Positions 7,680 to 17,809 are shown, counted from the first letter of the stretch. The stretch: DNA of 64,000 nucleotides from Bernardetia sp. (GCA_020630575.1 JAHDBD010000011.1:105247-169246), one strand, 5' to 3'. The notes: generated by a model not told the origin, from the sequence alone. Made by a program: numbers and translations.

Positions 7680-10298
7680 TTATTCAGAAAGAATAAATTT
7701 TCTTAAAGCTGCACCATCTACAGTTTCTATTTTAAGCTGATACATTCCTCCTGTGAGTTTATCTACATAAATTTTATAACGACTAGAAGATATATATTCT
7801 ACTTTTAAATCAATTTCTCTTCCAATAGCATCAATTAATGTAAATTTAGGTGTTCTATTTGGATAAGTAGTTCCAAAATCTACAAAGAAAATACCATTAT
7901 TGGGATTTGGAAATAAAGTAAGACTACGAAGTTCGATAGGTTCTTCTATAGCAGTAATTTGTCGATTGAAAATTATACTAGAAGAAATTGAACTACAACC
8001 TACTTCGGAAATAACTAAAAGACTATATTCTCCGTCTTCTGTTGGTTTATATGTTTCTTCAAAAGCATTTTCGATAGCTTCTCCATCTTTTAACCATTGG
8101 TAGCTTATTGATTCTGTGCTTGTTACAGAACTAGTAAAGATAGTATTATCCACTAATTCAATAGATAATATAGGTTGTGGTAGTGTTATGATTTCTATTT
8201 CATTCGAACGAGCTGTACAGCCTGCTGCTGTCGTAACTTCAGCTGTGTATTTTCCTGCTTGTGTTACAGTATAATTTTTTTCATTAGCAAAAGCTAAAAT
8301 AACACCATCTTTTCTCCAACGAATTTTTGGACTTCCTGCAAAATCTGAATTAATTTCTAGTTGTAATCCAAATGGTTGAGATTCACAAAAAACAGTTTGT
8401 TGAGGTTGGTTCAATTCAAAAGTTGCATTTTCAACACATTCTACATTCAAAATAACTTGTCTTCTTTGAAGTCTAAGGTTGGGTAGAGCTGGATTGGTAA
8501 CAAAGGCAGTATAAATTCCTGCATCTGAAATTTGTACTCTATTTAGTGTTAGCATTTGAAGTGTAGAAATATCTTGTCCATCTTTTAACCATTGATATTG
8601 ATTTCCATTTCCTAATGTCTGGACACTAAAAGAAATAGATTGATTGACAGTTGATAAAATATCTTGTTCTTCATTGATAAGAGCTTGAGGAGCATAATCA
8701 AAAAATTGTAAATTACGATTTGCGTAAGGCAATAAATCATCAAATTCTAAGCTGTTTTCAGACACACGCAATACACCTAAATTAGATAACTGTGTAATCT
8801 CAGTAGGAATAGATGTTAGTTGGTTTGTATTTACTTCTAAAATAGTAATAGCACTCATATTATTCATTGCTATTGGTAAATTAGCAATAAAATTGCGATT
8901 CGCATACAACTCTCTCAGCTTTACAAGATTTTTAATAGAGTTTGGAAGTTCTGAAAGTTCATTATCACTAACATTGAGAACTAATAATTCACTCAAACTT
9001 CCTAAAGTAATAGGAAGTGAGCTAAATTTATTATCATTGATATAAAGATTTTGTAGACTAGACAAATTACCAATTTCAGTAGGTAAAGCATCTAAATTAT
9101 TTCTTGAAAGCCAAAGAGCTTGAAGAGTAGTGAGTTTGCCAAAAGAAGATGGAACAGCACCTTCAAAGTTGTTTTTATCTAGGTCTAGATAAGTAAGTTG
9201 GGCAAGTTCTCCTATTGTGATAGGAATTTGTCCCTCCAGTTTATTATCAAAAAAGCTCAAGTAGCGTAGTTCTGAAAATAAACCTGCGTCAAAAACCTCT
9301 GGGAGATTTCCTGTAAGATTACGTTTCGATAAATCTAATTCTCTTACTTTATTGCCTCTTAATGTTACGCCTTCCCAAGTAGCAACTGGGTCATTTAAGT
9401 TCCAAGGAGTTATCCAATTTGTTCCTCCTGTTTGGTCGTGAATTTCTACTAATGCTAATGAATCAAATATATCTACAAAACCTTCTACATTTAGGCTAAT
9501 TGTATGACGTTGCAAAATCAGTTGTGTAGCTTGTGTATTTGTTATTCTACAATAATATGCTCCTGCATCATTTGGAGTTACATTTGTGACTGTTAGAGTA
9601 GAGTTTGTTTGTCCTGCTAAAATTGTATTATCCTTAAACCATTGATAGCTATTAAAATTACCTGCAGTTTCTGAATAAAATGTAACTGATTCTCCTTGTA
9701 GAATAGTAGTGTCTTTTACAGCATAAATTTTTGCTTGAGGAGAATAGATAAAGGAAGGAATTATGTCGACAAAGCCTTCTGCTGACCCAAAATCCAATCT
9801 ATTATTTCCAATATTCATTTGAAAATTAGATTCATTGATTCTAGAAAAATTACGAACTGAATTAGGAAGTGTTCCTGTTAGATTATTGTCATTTAGATCT
9901 AATGTAACAACAGAACCATACGCTATCTCAACACCTTGCCAAGTAGAAACTGGAGTAGTCAAATCCCAAGAAACAAACCAATTATCTCCTCCAGTTCTAG
10001 TATAAATATCTACTAAAATAAGCGAATCGTTTCTGCCAATATAATAAGGCTCATTTGCACTTGTCATGTAAATATAACCTAACTGACCAGAAAAAGTAGC
10101 ATTCCCAATTTGAGGAGAAACAATTGCTTCACCTAGTACACCAAAGTTTTGAAAGTTACCCGAACTGCTTGCTCCTCCTCCTCCAGATACTACACTAGCA
10201 GGTTGTTGGAATGTGTTTTGAGAATAACAAAAGTCAATATGTACACAAAAAGTAAAAAAAATGAGGAGATAAATCCTGTAAATAGTAGATGTGTTCAT
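7680..10298 (-). CDS. T9SS-exported leucine-rich-repeat and Ig-like protein
   Basis: An 872-residue secreted protein. It has an N-terminal signal peptide (MNTSTIYRIYLLIFFTFCVHI), then two copies of the LRR cap motif (TRTGGDNW...W and DQTGGTNW...W). The first is followed by a short LRR, the second by about ten leucine-rich repeats of the LPxxIGNLxxLxxLxLxxN type. Ig-like segments (YQWFKDN...AGAYYCRITN; YQWLKDG...AGIYTAFVTN) lie between and after them. The C-terminal 80 residues (SLTLFPNPNNGIFFVDFG ... KLTGGMYQLKIET) are a type A sorting domain for the type IX secretion system. It is probably displayed on the cell surface or released, for adhesion or binding. No por/gld genes are in the window. 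Confidence 0.88.
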   Translation of the reverse strand: MNTSTIYRIYLLIFFTFCVHIDFCYSQNTFQQPASVVSGGGGASSSGNFQNFGVLGEAIVSPQIGNATFSGQLGYIYMTSANEPYYIGRNDSLILVDIYTRTGGDNWFVSWDLTTPVSTWQGVEIAYGSVVTLDLNDNNLTGTLPNSVRNFSRINESNFQMNIGNNRLDFGSAEGFVDIIPSFIYSPQAKIYAVKDTTILQGESVTFYSETAGNFNSYQWFKDNTILAGQTNSTLTVTNVTPNDAGAYYCRITNTQATQLILQRHTISLNVEGFVDIFDSLALVEIHDQTGGTNWITPWNLNDPVATWEGVTLRGNKVRELDLSKRNLTGNLPEVFDAGLFSELRYLSFFDNKLEGQIPITIGELAQLTYLDLDKNNFEGAVPSSFGKLTTLQALWLSRNNLDALPTEIGNLSSLQNLYINDNKFSSLPITLGSLSELLVLNVSDNELSELPNSIKNLVKLRELYANRNFIANLPIAMNNMSAITILEVNTNQLTSIPTEITQLSNLGVLRVSENSLEFDDLLPYANRNLQFFDYAPQALINEEQDILSTVNQSISFSVQTLGNGNQYQWLKDGQDISTLQMLTLNRVQISDAGIYTAFVTNPALPNLRLQRRQVILNVECVENATFELNQPQQTVFCESQPFGLQLEINSDFAGSPKIRWRKDGVILAFANEKNYTVTQAGKYTAEVTTAAGCTARSNEIEIITLPQPILSIELVDNTIFTSSVTSTESISYQWLKDGEAIENAFEETYKPTEDGEYSLLVISEVGCSSISSSIIFNRQITAIEEPIELRSLTLFPNPNNGIFFVDFGTTYPNRTPKFTLIDAIGREIDLKVEYISSSRYKIYVDKLTGGMYQLKIETVDGAALRKFILSE

Positions 10299-10609
10299 AA
10301 AATAATAGAAATAAAATTATAGTAAAAAAATAGATAGAGAAGGAAAACATACCAATTATATATAATATAATCTATTTCTGATAACGTACAGTATCTTTTA
10401 TAGGTTACTGCTCTAAAAGCGAACTGTTTTGATATAATGTATAGAGCTATATAAATATAGTTTGTTTTGGTATATATTTAGAAAAAAAAGATTTGATAAC
10501 TTATATTATAAAAAATAATAATTAAAAATATAATTATTTAATATAAGGATAAATGTATAGACTTTGATGCAAATTTTAATTGTGGCAAATTTACATAAAA
10601 AATGAAGTC
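10299..10609. other. Intergenic region, nothing recognised
   Basis: About 310 nt of very AT-rich sequence between the start of the LRR/Ig gene and the end of the NuoI gene. No reading frame, hairpin or convincing promoter was seen. Confidence 0.5.
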
Positions 10610-11731
10610 TTATTCTTTTTCCAAATCAGAATTATTACCATTTTCAGAAGTGTCTTCTAATTTTGGTAGTTTCTTTTCTGTATCTATTTTAGTAACTTGA
10701 TTTTCAGATTTTTGTTTGGGTAATTTAATCTTTATGATATTTTTTTTGTCTTCCAACGACTTTTGAGTTTCATTTGTTGGCTTATTTGAATTTGTAGGGT
10801 TGGGAATTTTTATCTTGATTATTTTTTTTTGCTCAGTTTTTGCTTCTTGCGTCTCTTTCTCTTTTTTCGCTTCATTTTTAGAAGATAGATTTTTATTTTG
10901 TGTGGATTGTTTTTTTGGAGTAGGTAATTTTATCTTAATTGGTTTTATCTTAGCTTTATCGCTTGTGTTTTTCTCTTCTTTTTGTTGTTCTGTTTTTAAT
11001 GGTGCAGCAATTTTTTTAATTTTAATAGTAGGTTTCTTAATTGTTTTATCTTCTTCTGACTGAACCGTTGGAGTTATTTTTATTTTTTGAGTAGGTTTAG
11101 AAACAGTTGTTTTGACTGCTTTTTTAACTGCCTTTTTAGCTTGAAAATCGTCCCATTCTTTTTGTTTTTGAGTAGCTTCTTCTTGGGTAAGATTTCCAAA
11201 TTCATAATTCATCTTAGTAATATCAGTTTCACTAAAATCAAATTCTTTGGTCATGGTTAGGCATTCTGTGGGACAAACAACTGTACACAATCCACAAAAA
11301 CAACATTTTGCCATATCAATATCAAACTTGGCAGCATAAAAGCGAATAGGTGAACCATCAGAAGCTCTTCCCACTTGCTCAGTTCCACGAATAGCATCAA
11401 TTTCGATGCAATTTACAGGACACACTTCCACACATTTGTTACAGACAATACAATCCTCAATTTCATTATGCAGTTTATATCTTCCGTTATCAGGAATCGG
11501 CATCATCTCGTGAGGATACAAATTTGTTACAATTCCTAGATTTGAACTATCAGTAGCATCAAAAGGTTGATTTTTGGTAGCATTTGCATTTCCACTTGTG
11601 TTGTGTTCTGTTTTAGCTAAACTTTGTATAGATTTTTGAAAATGCTCCCATGTCATACTCAAACCTTTTGCTGTTGTTTGAGTGGCTTCTTTTAGGTCTT
11701 TCAAGTAGGTGTTTTTGCTTTCTTTGCTCAT
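10610..11731 (-). CDS. nuoI: NADH-quinone oxidoreductase subunit I with long basic C-terminal tail
   Basis: Peripheral-arm subunit of complex I carrying two [4Fe-4S] clusters (N6a/N6b). The core is clear: IVTNLYPHEMMPIP, then C94-x2-C97-x2-C100-x3-C104-P and C143-x2-C146-x2-C149-x3-C153-P, with the family spacing between them. The usual NuoI ends soon after the second cluster. This one continues for about 180 residues of Lys/Pro/Thr/Glu-rich, low-complexity sequence with recurring IKIK(L/I)P units (IKIKLPTPKK, IKIKIPNPT, IKIKLPKQK). The tail is probably disordered and its role is unknown. It sits alone: no other nuo gene flanks it, and nuoJ is about 23 kb away. Confidence 0.85.
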   Translation of the reverse strand: MSKESKNTYLKDLKEATQTTAKGLSMTWEHFQKSIQSLAKTEHNTSGNANATKNQPFDATDSSNLGIVTNLYPHEMMPIPDNGRYKLHNEIEDCIVCNKCVEVCPVNCIEIDAIRGTEQVGRASDGSPIRFYAAKFDIDMAKCCFCGLCTVVCPTECLTMTKEFDFSETDITKMNYEFGNLTQEEATQKQKEWDDFQAKKAVKKAVKTTVSKPTQKIKITPTVQSEEDKTIKKPTIKIKKIAAPLKTEQQKEEKNTSDKAKIKPIKIKLPTPKKQSTQNKNLSSKNEAKKEKETQEAKTEQKKIIKIKIPNPTNSNKPTNETQKSLEDKKNIIKIKLPKQKSENQVTKIDTEKKLPKLEDTSENGNNSDLEKE

Positions 11732-11789
11732 TTTTAAGATTATCTTATTATTTATTCTGGTGGTGATGTAAAAAGTAGGATAGGTTTAT

Positions 11790-11817
11790 TTGTCGTTGGC
11801 AGCGACACCTACAACAT
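11790..11817. repeat. Palindromic repeat family 1, copy b
   Basis: GTCGTTGGCAGCGACACCTACAAC aligns with the copies near 30760 and 41640 (core GTTGG...GACACC). It lies between the TIR gene and nuoI. Pairing is imperfect here. Confidence 0.4.
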
Positions 11818-11899
11818 CTAATATTTCCATTTTCAGTGTTCCAATAATTTACCAAAAAACAAAACATGATAAAATATAATACTTTTTAGAATACCCTTT

Positions 11900-14800
11900 T
11901 TATTCTGATATGACTGTTTGTTTCTTTTTGATGTTTATGTTTTTGAAAAATTTGTATAACTGCCAAACAAGAGGAGCAAGCCAAATAATAAAAAACACGA
12001 TATAAAATAGAGGTGTCTCTATTAAATCACCGAAAGGCACTACAAGAATAAGTAATAGTACTGTCCACCAAAATAAGAAATTAGTAATTAAATTTAATTT
12101 GTCTTTTTGCTTAAATGCAACAAAAATAGTAAATATATATAAAATAAAGATATAAAACAGTAATAAAAAGCTAGAAATTATAAGGAAATAATTTGAACCT
12201 CCTCCAGTTCCTCCATTTAGTTCTATAACTACTCCCACCAAAAAGAAACCTCCTAGGATAATAGCAGGAATGTACATTCTCAAAATAGTTAGGCTATATT
12301 TGGCTTTTTGATAGGTATATAATACATATTGATGAATTAAAGTTCTTAAAAGATAAATAAACGGAAAAATTAATAAAACAAAATAAGTAGACAAATCACT
12401 TTCAAAGGATAATTTTGTTATAGAAAAAACAATAAAAAATGAAATTGTGGAAACTAAAATTCCTATCCAATCAGCAAAATAGTTGAAGTTGCGTTGAGAA
12501 AATTCTTTAGCTGCTTTTTCAGTGGCAAACCACGTAATGCCTACCACTAACCATATAAAAATATTTATTCCTCCAAAAACCTTAGAAAGCGTATTGGTAA
12601 AGCCTTCAGCACGATTTGTATAATGAAACAGTAAGAGTAAAAATATAGCTAAAAAAACAGTTACTATTGTATAAAGAATGCCATTGAAGTAGAGTTTTCT
12701 TTTTAAATCTTGTATTCCAAAAAATGCTCCTGCAATAATTAAAGAAATTCCAGAAGAAAATGCCACAGGAATAATATAATTATCCGTCATAATAAAGAAA
12801 AACCATCCTACTCCAATAAAGAAACCAACAAATAAGTAAATAATAATTTTGAAATATTTTTGCGCCAAAAAGAGCATATTCATATAGTTTAATACCAAAA
12901 TACTCATCAAAAAGACAGTCAAAAATAAAATTCCTTTAGCTATCATATCAGCTACCTCTGATGGTACTTGTCTATAATCATCTAATTTAGCTACTTGATA
13001 ATGTATTTTTTCTTCAGCAGACAATGGTGGTATTTTTTCTAAAGTAGATTGTATTTTACTAGGAAAAGCAAAAATATAGGCTGTATTATAATTGTAAGCT
13101 ACTGCATAATTAGAGTCAAGGTATGAAAAATGAGTATATTTAGGAAAATCATAAGTGATAATAGTAGAATCCTTCTTTTTATCTTTTACGAGTCTCCAAG
13201 CATCATCTTCGTCATTTATCAAAACATGCTCTTCAAGTATAAAACTTGTCTTTCTATCAATAATAGTTTTCTCAAAGTACTTTATTCCTCTTTTTTGTTG
13301 CCATATATTTTTTATCTTCTTATAGAGTTTGTCTTGAGAATCCCAATCAATATCATTTCCATTATAATAACTGATTTTGTTTCCTAATGTATCGAAAAGT
13401 GTAAATCCTGTTGGGTAATAATCTGTATTTACTCCCCCTTCTATTGCTACACTAAAAAGACTATCATTCGATTCTATAAAACTTAGCTTAATGTCTTGTT
13501 GTGTTATGTTATCTTTTTGAATAGCTCTGATTTTATTGCCGTTTTTGTCAAAAAAACTAATTTTATCATCATCAGAATGAGTTATGATATAATTTCCATC
13601 ATCTGATAGGGCTACAAAATAAGGTTCTATAATATTTTGATGATGAGTATAATTTATCTCTAAGTCTGCATTTAACAGAGAAAGGTTATTGATTTTGCTT
13701 TGATACTCATTCGATTTATTATCTGTAATAGTTTTGATAAACTGTCCTTGTCCATTAAACAAACTTAACCCATCATGCCCCACTGTAATAAAACGAGATT
13801 TATTTGTAGCCCAAACGATTGATAGTATAGAATCCTCTGCTTTTAATTCTGTAAAAATAGGCTCATCAGTAGGAAAAATATTTGCGTCTTCTATTATATG
13901 ATATAGGTTTTTTACTGCTACTAATGAAACTTTTCCATTTACTTTATAGGCTTCATGGGCAAGTTGTAAGGCTCTATCAGGCGAAGTTTCTAACATATCC
14001 TTAGACTCAAAAACTAAATTTTTGATAGCTAACTCTTGTTGATGTTTGTAGGATTTGTACCACTGAGAACCTGCAAGCATTGCCACAGCCAATATAATTG
14101 CTATTGCTGCAATAGCAATTTGCTTGTTTCTTTCAATAGCTCGTTTAACTTTTCCTTCTTGATTTAGGCTTTCTTTTAGAAACTCTTCTTGCAGTTGAGT
14201 TACTAAAGGAATTTTTTGATTTTCTTTTGCTCCTTCTATCCATTCATTTGCAAGTAGCAGCTCATTTCCACGTAATAAAAAATCATTATTCTTATCAAAA
14301 TAAGCCCACTCCATCGCTTCATTTTGCCATTTTGTATGCGCCTGTACGTGTTCTCGGTCTGTATCAAGAGTACGCAAAATTTCGGTAAACTGATTATCAA
14401 ATTTTGTAGTATTTGTTCTAAAATCTATCCATTGAACAGCCGAAAGTGCGCCATGTAATTCGTCCGTATTTATTTCTCTATATAATAAAGTAACAAAACG
14501 CTTTCCTAATTTTTGAGCATATTCTACCTCGTCAGCACAATAAGGTGATAAAATAGATTCAGGCGAAAGGATAAAGACTATGTTATCAGCATTTTGTATT
14601 CCTTCATAAATTTCTTTTTGAAAATCTGCTCCTGATGCAATACTTTCTTGGTCAAACCACGTTGTTTTTCCTGCAATCTGTAAACTCTCATTTATCTTTC
14701 TGGCAATATCTCCATCTGTTCTGGAATAAGAAACAAAAACATCTGTTCGCTCAGAACTGCTTTTGGCTTGACTTTCTTTTATAAAATCTTCGTGAATAGA

Positions 14801-16108
14801 TAGAGGCAATTGTGTTTCTCTTTTTTGACCAATCTTTAGCCATATTTTAGCTTGTTCTAAGTTATGTCCACGCAAAAGCATAGAGGCATTTTTATTTTGA
14901 CGCTCCCATTTTAAAGCCTGTGTAAGCAAAATTTTATGACGCTCTATATATTCATTGTCGTTGTCAAGAATTTCTAAAAGCTCATCTATATCTTTTTCAA
15001 AATCAGTTTTTTCATTTTTAGAAAGAGTTATACCCTCCCTATTATCTGTCAAATCTATGTATTGAATATCTTTCAAAATGAGAGGAAACTCACTTTCGTC
15101 TATTTTTTCTAAACGTAAAGGAATAATTCTCTTATTCAAAGAAATAGCGTATTCCAATTCTTCTATACAATATTTTGACTCCAAAGATTCTTTTGTAATC
15201 AGAAAAATTAAATTATTAGCTCCTTCTACTCCTTTTTTGATAGCTTTATGAAAATCAACACCTGAATTTAGGTCGTTTACATGTGTCCAAGACGTATATC
15301 CATACAAGGCAAGCATATAAATAACTTGCTCTCTTTTCACGCTGTTGCCTTCTTTTTCTTTTTCGGCAGAAGCAATAAAAACGTCTGTTTGAAGGTTATT
15401 TGCATTCTTTTTTGCTTCTGAAATAAAACGAGCATGCAAATCAGAAGGAAAACAAGGAGGTTGAGTAGAATCAAAACGATTAAATAGCCATTCTTCAGCT
15501 TGTTTTCTTTCATTTGCTACCAGTAAGTGCATCGAATTGTGATGGTTCTTTTCCCATTCAATGGCTCTAAAAAGAATTTCTGTATGCCTTTGTACATATT
15601 CTTTTTCCTGCTCTAATAAAGAAAGCACACCTTTAAAGCCTGTATCAAAATCATCAATGTTTTCATATTCTGTTTGGTCTTTATTTTCTTCCCATTTTTG
15701 ACGCATATACACCCAGTTTATTTTTCCAATAGCAGGGTGCATCCTATCCCAAACTTCTTTTGTAGTAGGTTCAATATGAAGAATTGGAATAATTCGTTTT
15801 CCTCTTTTTATAGCCAAATCAATTTCTTTTCGGCAATAAGGAGATTTTACAGCGTGAGGAGCAATCACAAAAATAAAGTTGTGAGCCGTTTCTATACCTT
15901 CATCGATTTGATGTTGAAAATCTACACCTAAAGGAATATTATTTTGGTCAAACCAAACTTTGTATCCTTTTTCAGTAAGCTCTTCGCATAATTTAGTAGC
16001 AAAAGCCTTTGATTCGGCTCTTCCATACGAAATAAAAACATCATTAAAACGAGTATCTAGACTATCTTCTAATTTATCTAAAGTAGTTGGAGGAGTAATA
16101 TTGCTCAT
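11900..16108 (-). CDS. Triple-TIR, beta-propeller-like, polytopic membrane protein
   Basis: A 1402-residue protein. Three TIR domains start at about residues 22 (NDVFISYGR), 241 (TDVFIASAEK) and 455 (TDVFVSYSR). Each keeps an S-x-x-C-x-x-E motif (E95, E317, E527), the position of the catalytic Glu in TIR NADases. TIR2 has a degraded BB loop (WTHVND instead of WFDQ). After each TIR comes the same helical module: H..ll..A..W, then LLrG/LLvA, then A..Wl, then a helix ending in ES or EA. A membrane helix at about 664-682 is followed by a SPDRALQLAHEA helix, a weak WD40/propeller region to about 1000, and about eleven C-terminal membrane segments. It lies 71 nt after ftsE in the same direction. 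A role in TIR-based signalling or defence is plausible but unproven. Confidence 0.8.
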   Translation of the reverse strand: MSNITPPTTLDKLEDSLDTRFNDVFISYGRAESKAFATKLCEELTEKGYKVWFDQNNIPLGVDFQHQIDEGIETAHNFIFVIAPHAVKSPYCRKEIDLAIKRGKRIIPILHIEPTTKEVWDRMHPAIGKINWVYMRQKWEENKDQTEYENIDDFDTGFKGVLSLLEQEKEYVQRHTEILFRAIEWEKNHHNSMHLLVANERKQAEEWLFNRFDSTQPPCFPSDLHARFISEAKKNANNLQTDVFIASAEKEKEGNSVKREQVIYMLALYGYTSWTHVNDLNSGVDFHKAIKKGVEGANNLIFLITKESLESKYCIEELEYAISLNKRIIPLRLEKIDESEFPLILKDIQYIDLTDNREGITLSKNEKTDFEKDIDELLEILDNDNEYIERHKILLTQALKWERQNKNASMLLRGHNLEQAKIWLKIGQKRETQLPLSIHEDFIKESQAKSSSERTDVFVSYSRTDGDIARKINESLQIAGKTTWFDQESIASGADFQKEIYEGIQNADNIVFILSPESILSPYCADEVEYAQKLGKRFVTLLYREINTDELHGALSAVQWIDFRTNTTKFDNQFTEILRTLDTDREHVQAHTKWQNEAMEWAYFDKNNDFLLRGNELLLANEWIEGAKENQKIPLVTQLQEEFLKESLNQEGKVKRAIERNKQIAIAAIAIILAVAMLAGSQWYKSYKHQQELAIKNLVFESKDMLETSPDRALQLAHEAYKVNGKVSLVAVKNLYHIIEDANIFPTDEPIFTELKAEDSILSIVWATNKSRFITVGHDGLSLFNGQGQFIKTITDNKSNEYQSKINNLSLLNADLEINYTHHQNIIEPYFVALSDDGNYIITHSDDDKISFFDKNGNKIRAIQKDNITQQDIKLSFIESNDSLFSVAIEGGVNTDYYPTGFTLFDTLGNKISYYNGNDIDWDSQDKLYKKIKNIWQQKRGIKYFEKTIIDRKTSFILEEHVLINDEDDAWRLVKDKKKDSTIITYDFPKYTHFSYLDSNYAVAYNYNTAYIFAFPSKIQSTLEKIPPLSAEEKIHYQVAKLDDYRQVPSEVADMIAKGILFLTVFLMSILVLNYMNMLFLAQKYFKIIIYLFVGFFIGVGWFFFIMTDNYIIPVAFSSGISLIIAGAFFGIQDLKRKLYFNGILYTIVTVFLAIFLLLLFHYTNRAEGFTNTLSKVFGGINIFIWLVVGITWFATEKAAKEFSQRNFNYFADWIGILVSTISFFIVFSITKLSFESDLSTYFVLLIFPFIYLLRTLIHQYVLYTYQKAKYSLTILRMYIPAIILGGFFLVGVVIELNGGTGGGSNYFLIISSFLLLFYIFILYIFTIFVAFKQKDKLNLITNFLFWWTVLLLILVVPFGDLIETPLFYIVFFIIWLAPLVWQLYKFFKNINIKKKQTVISE

Positions 16109-16179
16109 AAGTAAGTTTTATTTTTTTTGAAAATACTCACTTTTGAGAAAGAAAACAATGAGTTTATCGAAAAAAGCTT

Positions 16180-16887
16180 CTAATCGGTCATTTTCTTGAT
16201 AACTAAACTTTTATCAATATCTTTTACTTCTCCTTCTTCACAATAAAAAACTCGTGCAGGGTGTTTTTTTAAGAAATTATGATGATGTGTTGCCATCAGA
16301 ACAGCTGTTCCTGTTTTATTGATTTCAACAAAAACATTTAGAATATCATTTGCAATAGTTGGATCAAGATTTCCTGTGGGTTCGTCTGCCAAAACAATCA
16401 AAGGGTCGTTGAGTAACGCCCTAGCAATGGCGACACGTTGCTGTTCTCCTCCTGAAAGCTGATGAGGCATTTTGTACATAAGTTCGTCAATGCCTACTTG
16501 TTTCAAAATTTGGTCTATTCGGTGCTGAATGGCTACTTTATCTGTCCAACCTGTTGCCTGCATTACGAAGGCTAGGTTTTCAAAAACACTACGGTCTGTA
16601 AATAATTGAAAATCTTGAAAAACAATTCCTATTTTTCGTCTAAGAAACGGTATTTCAGAAGGCTGTAAATGATTGACACGATAACCAGCCACTACAATTT
16701 CGCCCTTTTCGACAGGCAAATCAGCGTACAACGCCTTCAAAATAGTAGATTTTCCACTTCCTGTTTTTCCTATTAAATAAACAAATTCGCCACTAGCTAC
16801 TTCCAAATTTACATTTTGAAAAATAGTTCGACTTTCTTGTGCTAAAAGTACTTCCTGCATACTGGCTACTGAAAAAGGTTTTGTCAT
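16180..16887 (-). CDS. ftsE: Cell-division ABC transporter ATP-binding protein FtsE
   Basis: A 235-residue ABC ATPase. It shows Walker A GKTGSGKST at residues 40-48, the Q-loop in GIVFQDFQLF, the signature LSGGEQQR, Walker B LIVLADEPT and the H-loop in ATHHH. The sequence DFQLFTDRSVFENLAFVMQATG is FtsE-like. FtsE works with FtsX to activate septal peptidoglycan hydrolases, but ftsX is not adjacent. In Bacteroidota the two are often separate. A related MacB/LolD-type ATPase is the main alternative. The downstream TIR gene may share its transcript. Confidence 0.8.
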   Translation of the reverse strand: MTKPFSVASMQEVLLAQESRTIFQNVNLEVASGEFVYLIGKTGSGKSTILKALYADLPVEKGEIVVAGYRVNHLQPSEIPFLRRKIGIVFQDFQLFTDRSVFENLAFVMQATGWTDKVAIQHRIDQILKQVGIDELMYKMPHQLSGGEQQRVAIARALLNDPLIVLADEPTGNLDPTIANDILNVFVEINKTGTAVLMATHHHNFLKKHPARVFYCEEGEVKDIDKSLVIKKMTD

Positions 16888-16900
16888 TTTTTTAGGAATT

Positions 16901-16924
16901 GGGGATTAGGAAATGGGTATTGGG
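16901..16924. other. G-run cluster before ftsE
   Basis: GGGGATTAGG...GGGTATTGGG just upstream of the ftsE start, with four G runs of two to four bases on the plus strand. It may be a two-tier G-quadruplex or one of the word-like tandem sequences seen elsewhere in the window. Confidence 0.25.
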
Positions 16925-17089
16925 AAATTTCAGTTAAATATTAGCTAGTTTACCTTCTAAAAGAAAGGAATCTAAAAATGATTTTAATTTATCAAATTCT
17001 TTTTTTTCAAAACTATAATCAGATTCTCTTTATCCGTGTTCTGTGTGCCATAAAACTTAATTTATTTGTATTCTTAAACAACTTCTATT

Positions 17090-17791
17090 TTATAATTGAG
17101 AAAATCCATAGTCATCAATTAATTTATCTAAAAAACTTTCACTCTTTGTACAAGCTGTAATCATTTCAAGTTCTTTATTTTCAGAATTAGAAAAATACAT
17201 AATTATAGATTCTTCATTTAGTTTTTTATTCCAATAAATAATCACATTATCTTGATTAATAACTTCTTCCCAATGAACACTCAAAGTATCAATAAAATTT
17301 TTAGAGGCTTTATTTCGATTATATTCTTCACTACCTAAAGAAGCTGCATATTCAAATCCACCTTTTACTTTTATGTGATAACTTTCATCAGACATGACAC
17401 ACTGAAAAAAAAGCATCATCAGTAGAAATTTATCTAATTCGAAATCCATTTTAAACCATTCTACGTCTTTTGTAAAATCTTGATTTGTTGTTTGAAGAAT
17501 AGTAAACTCATTTTTCAAATCCACAGCGCAATATACAACAGACTGATGCTCCTCCAAAAAAACTAATTTATCATCTTTTACAAATAACTCATCAATAGTT
17601 GCAAAATGCTGATATCCGTCTATAAATAAAGGAATATTACCTAAAGTAGCATAAAATTCTCTTATAGAGGAAGGAATAGAAATTCCCATGTTTTTTTCTT
17701 GAGCTTCAATTTTTGAAATCTCTATACCTTCATTACTAGAAATTGTTCTACCTAAAATTTCTTCAGCAACAGCTTTAAAATTGGTGTTCAT
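17090..17791 (-). CDS. SUKH/SMI1-KNR4-like protein
   Basis: A 233-residue soluble protein. The segment IEAQEKNMGISIPSSIREFY followed by ATLGN has the SUKH superfamily pattern (E..lGi.lP..lrefY...G). The following strands (LVFLEEHQSVVYCAVDL) also fit. SUKH proteins often act as immunity proteins against polymorphic toxins in Bacteroidota, but many are stand-alone, and no toxin gene is adjacent. The C-terminal third (SVHWEEVINQDNVIIYWNKK) is unassigned. The gene lies 18 nt before the start of the next minus-strand gene in the same direction, so they may be co-transcribed. Confidence 0.6.
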   Translation of the reverse strand: MNTNFKAVAEEILGRTISSNEGIEISKIEAQEKNMGISIPSSIREFYATLGNIPLFIDGYQHFATIDELFVKDDKLVFLEEHQSVVYCAVDLKNEFTILQTTNQDFTKDVEWFKMDFELDKFLLMMLFFQCVMSDESYHIKVKGGFEYAASLGSEEYNRNKASKNFIDTLSVHWEEVINQDNVIIYWNKKLNEESIIMYFSNSENKELEMITACTKSESFLDKLIDDYGFSQL

Positions 17792-17809
17792 TCAAACTCA
17801 TTTAGAAAA

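Noticed and set aside
10610..11731. Frameshift or gene fusion creating the NuoI tail
   Set aside because: The tail is continuous in frame with repeated IKIKxP units and no homology to a neighbouring gene; it looks like a true extension.
17090..17791. Toxin-immunity locus
   Set aside because: The protein is SUKH-like, but no polymorphic toxin or secretion cargo gene is adjacent, so an immunity role is not claimed.
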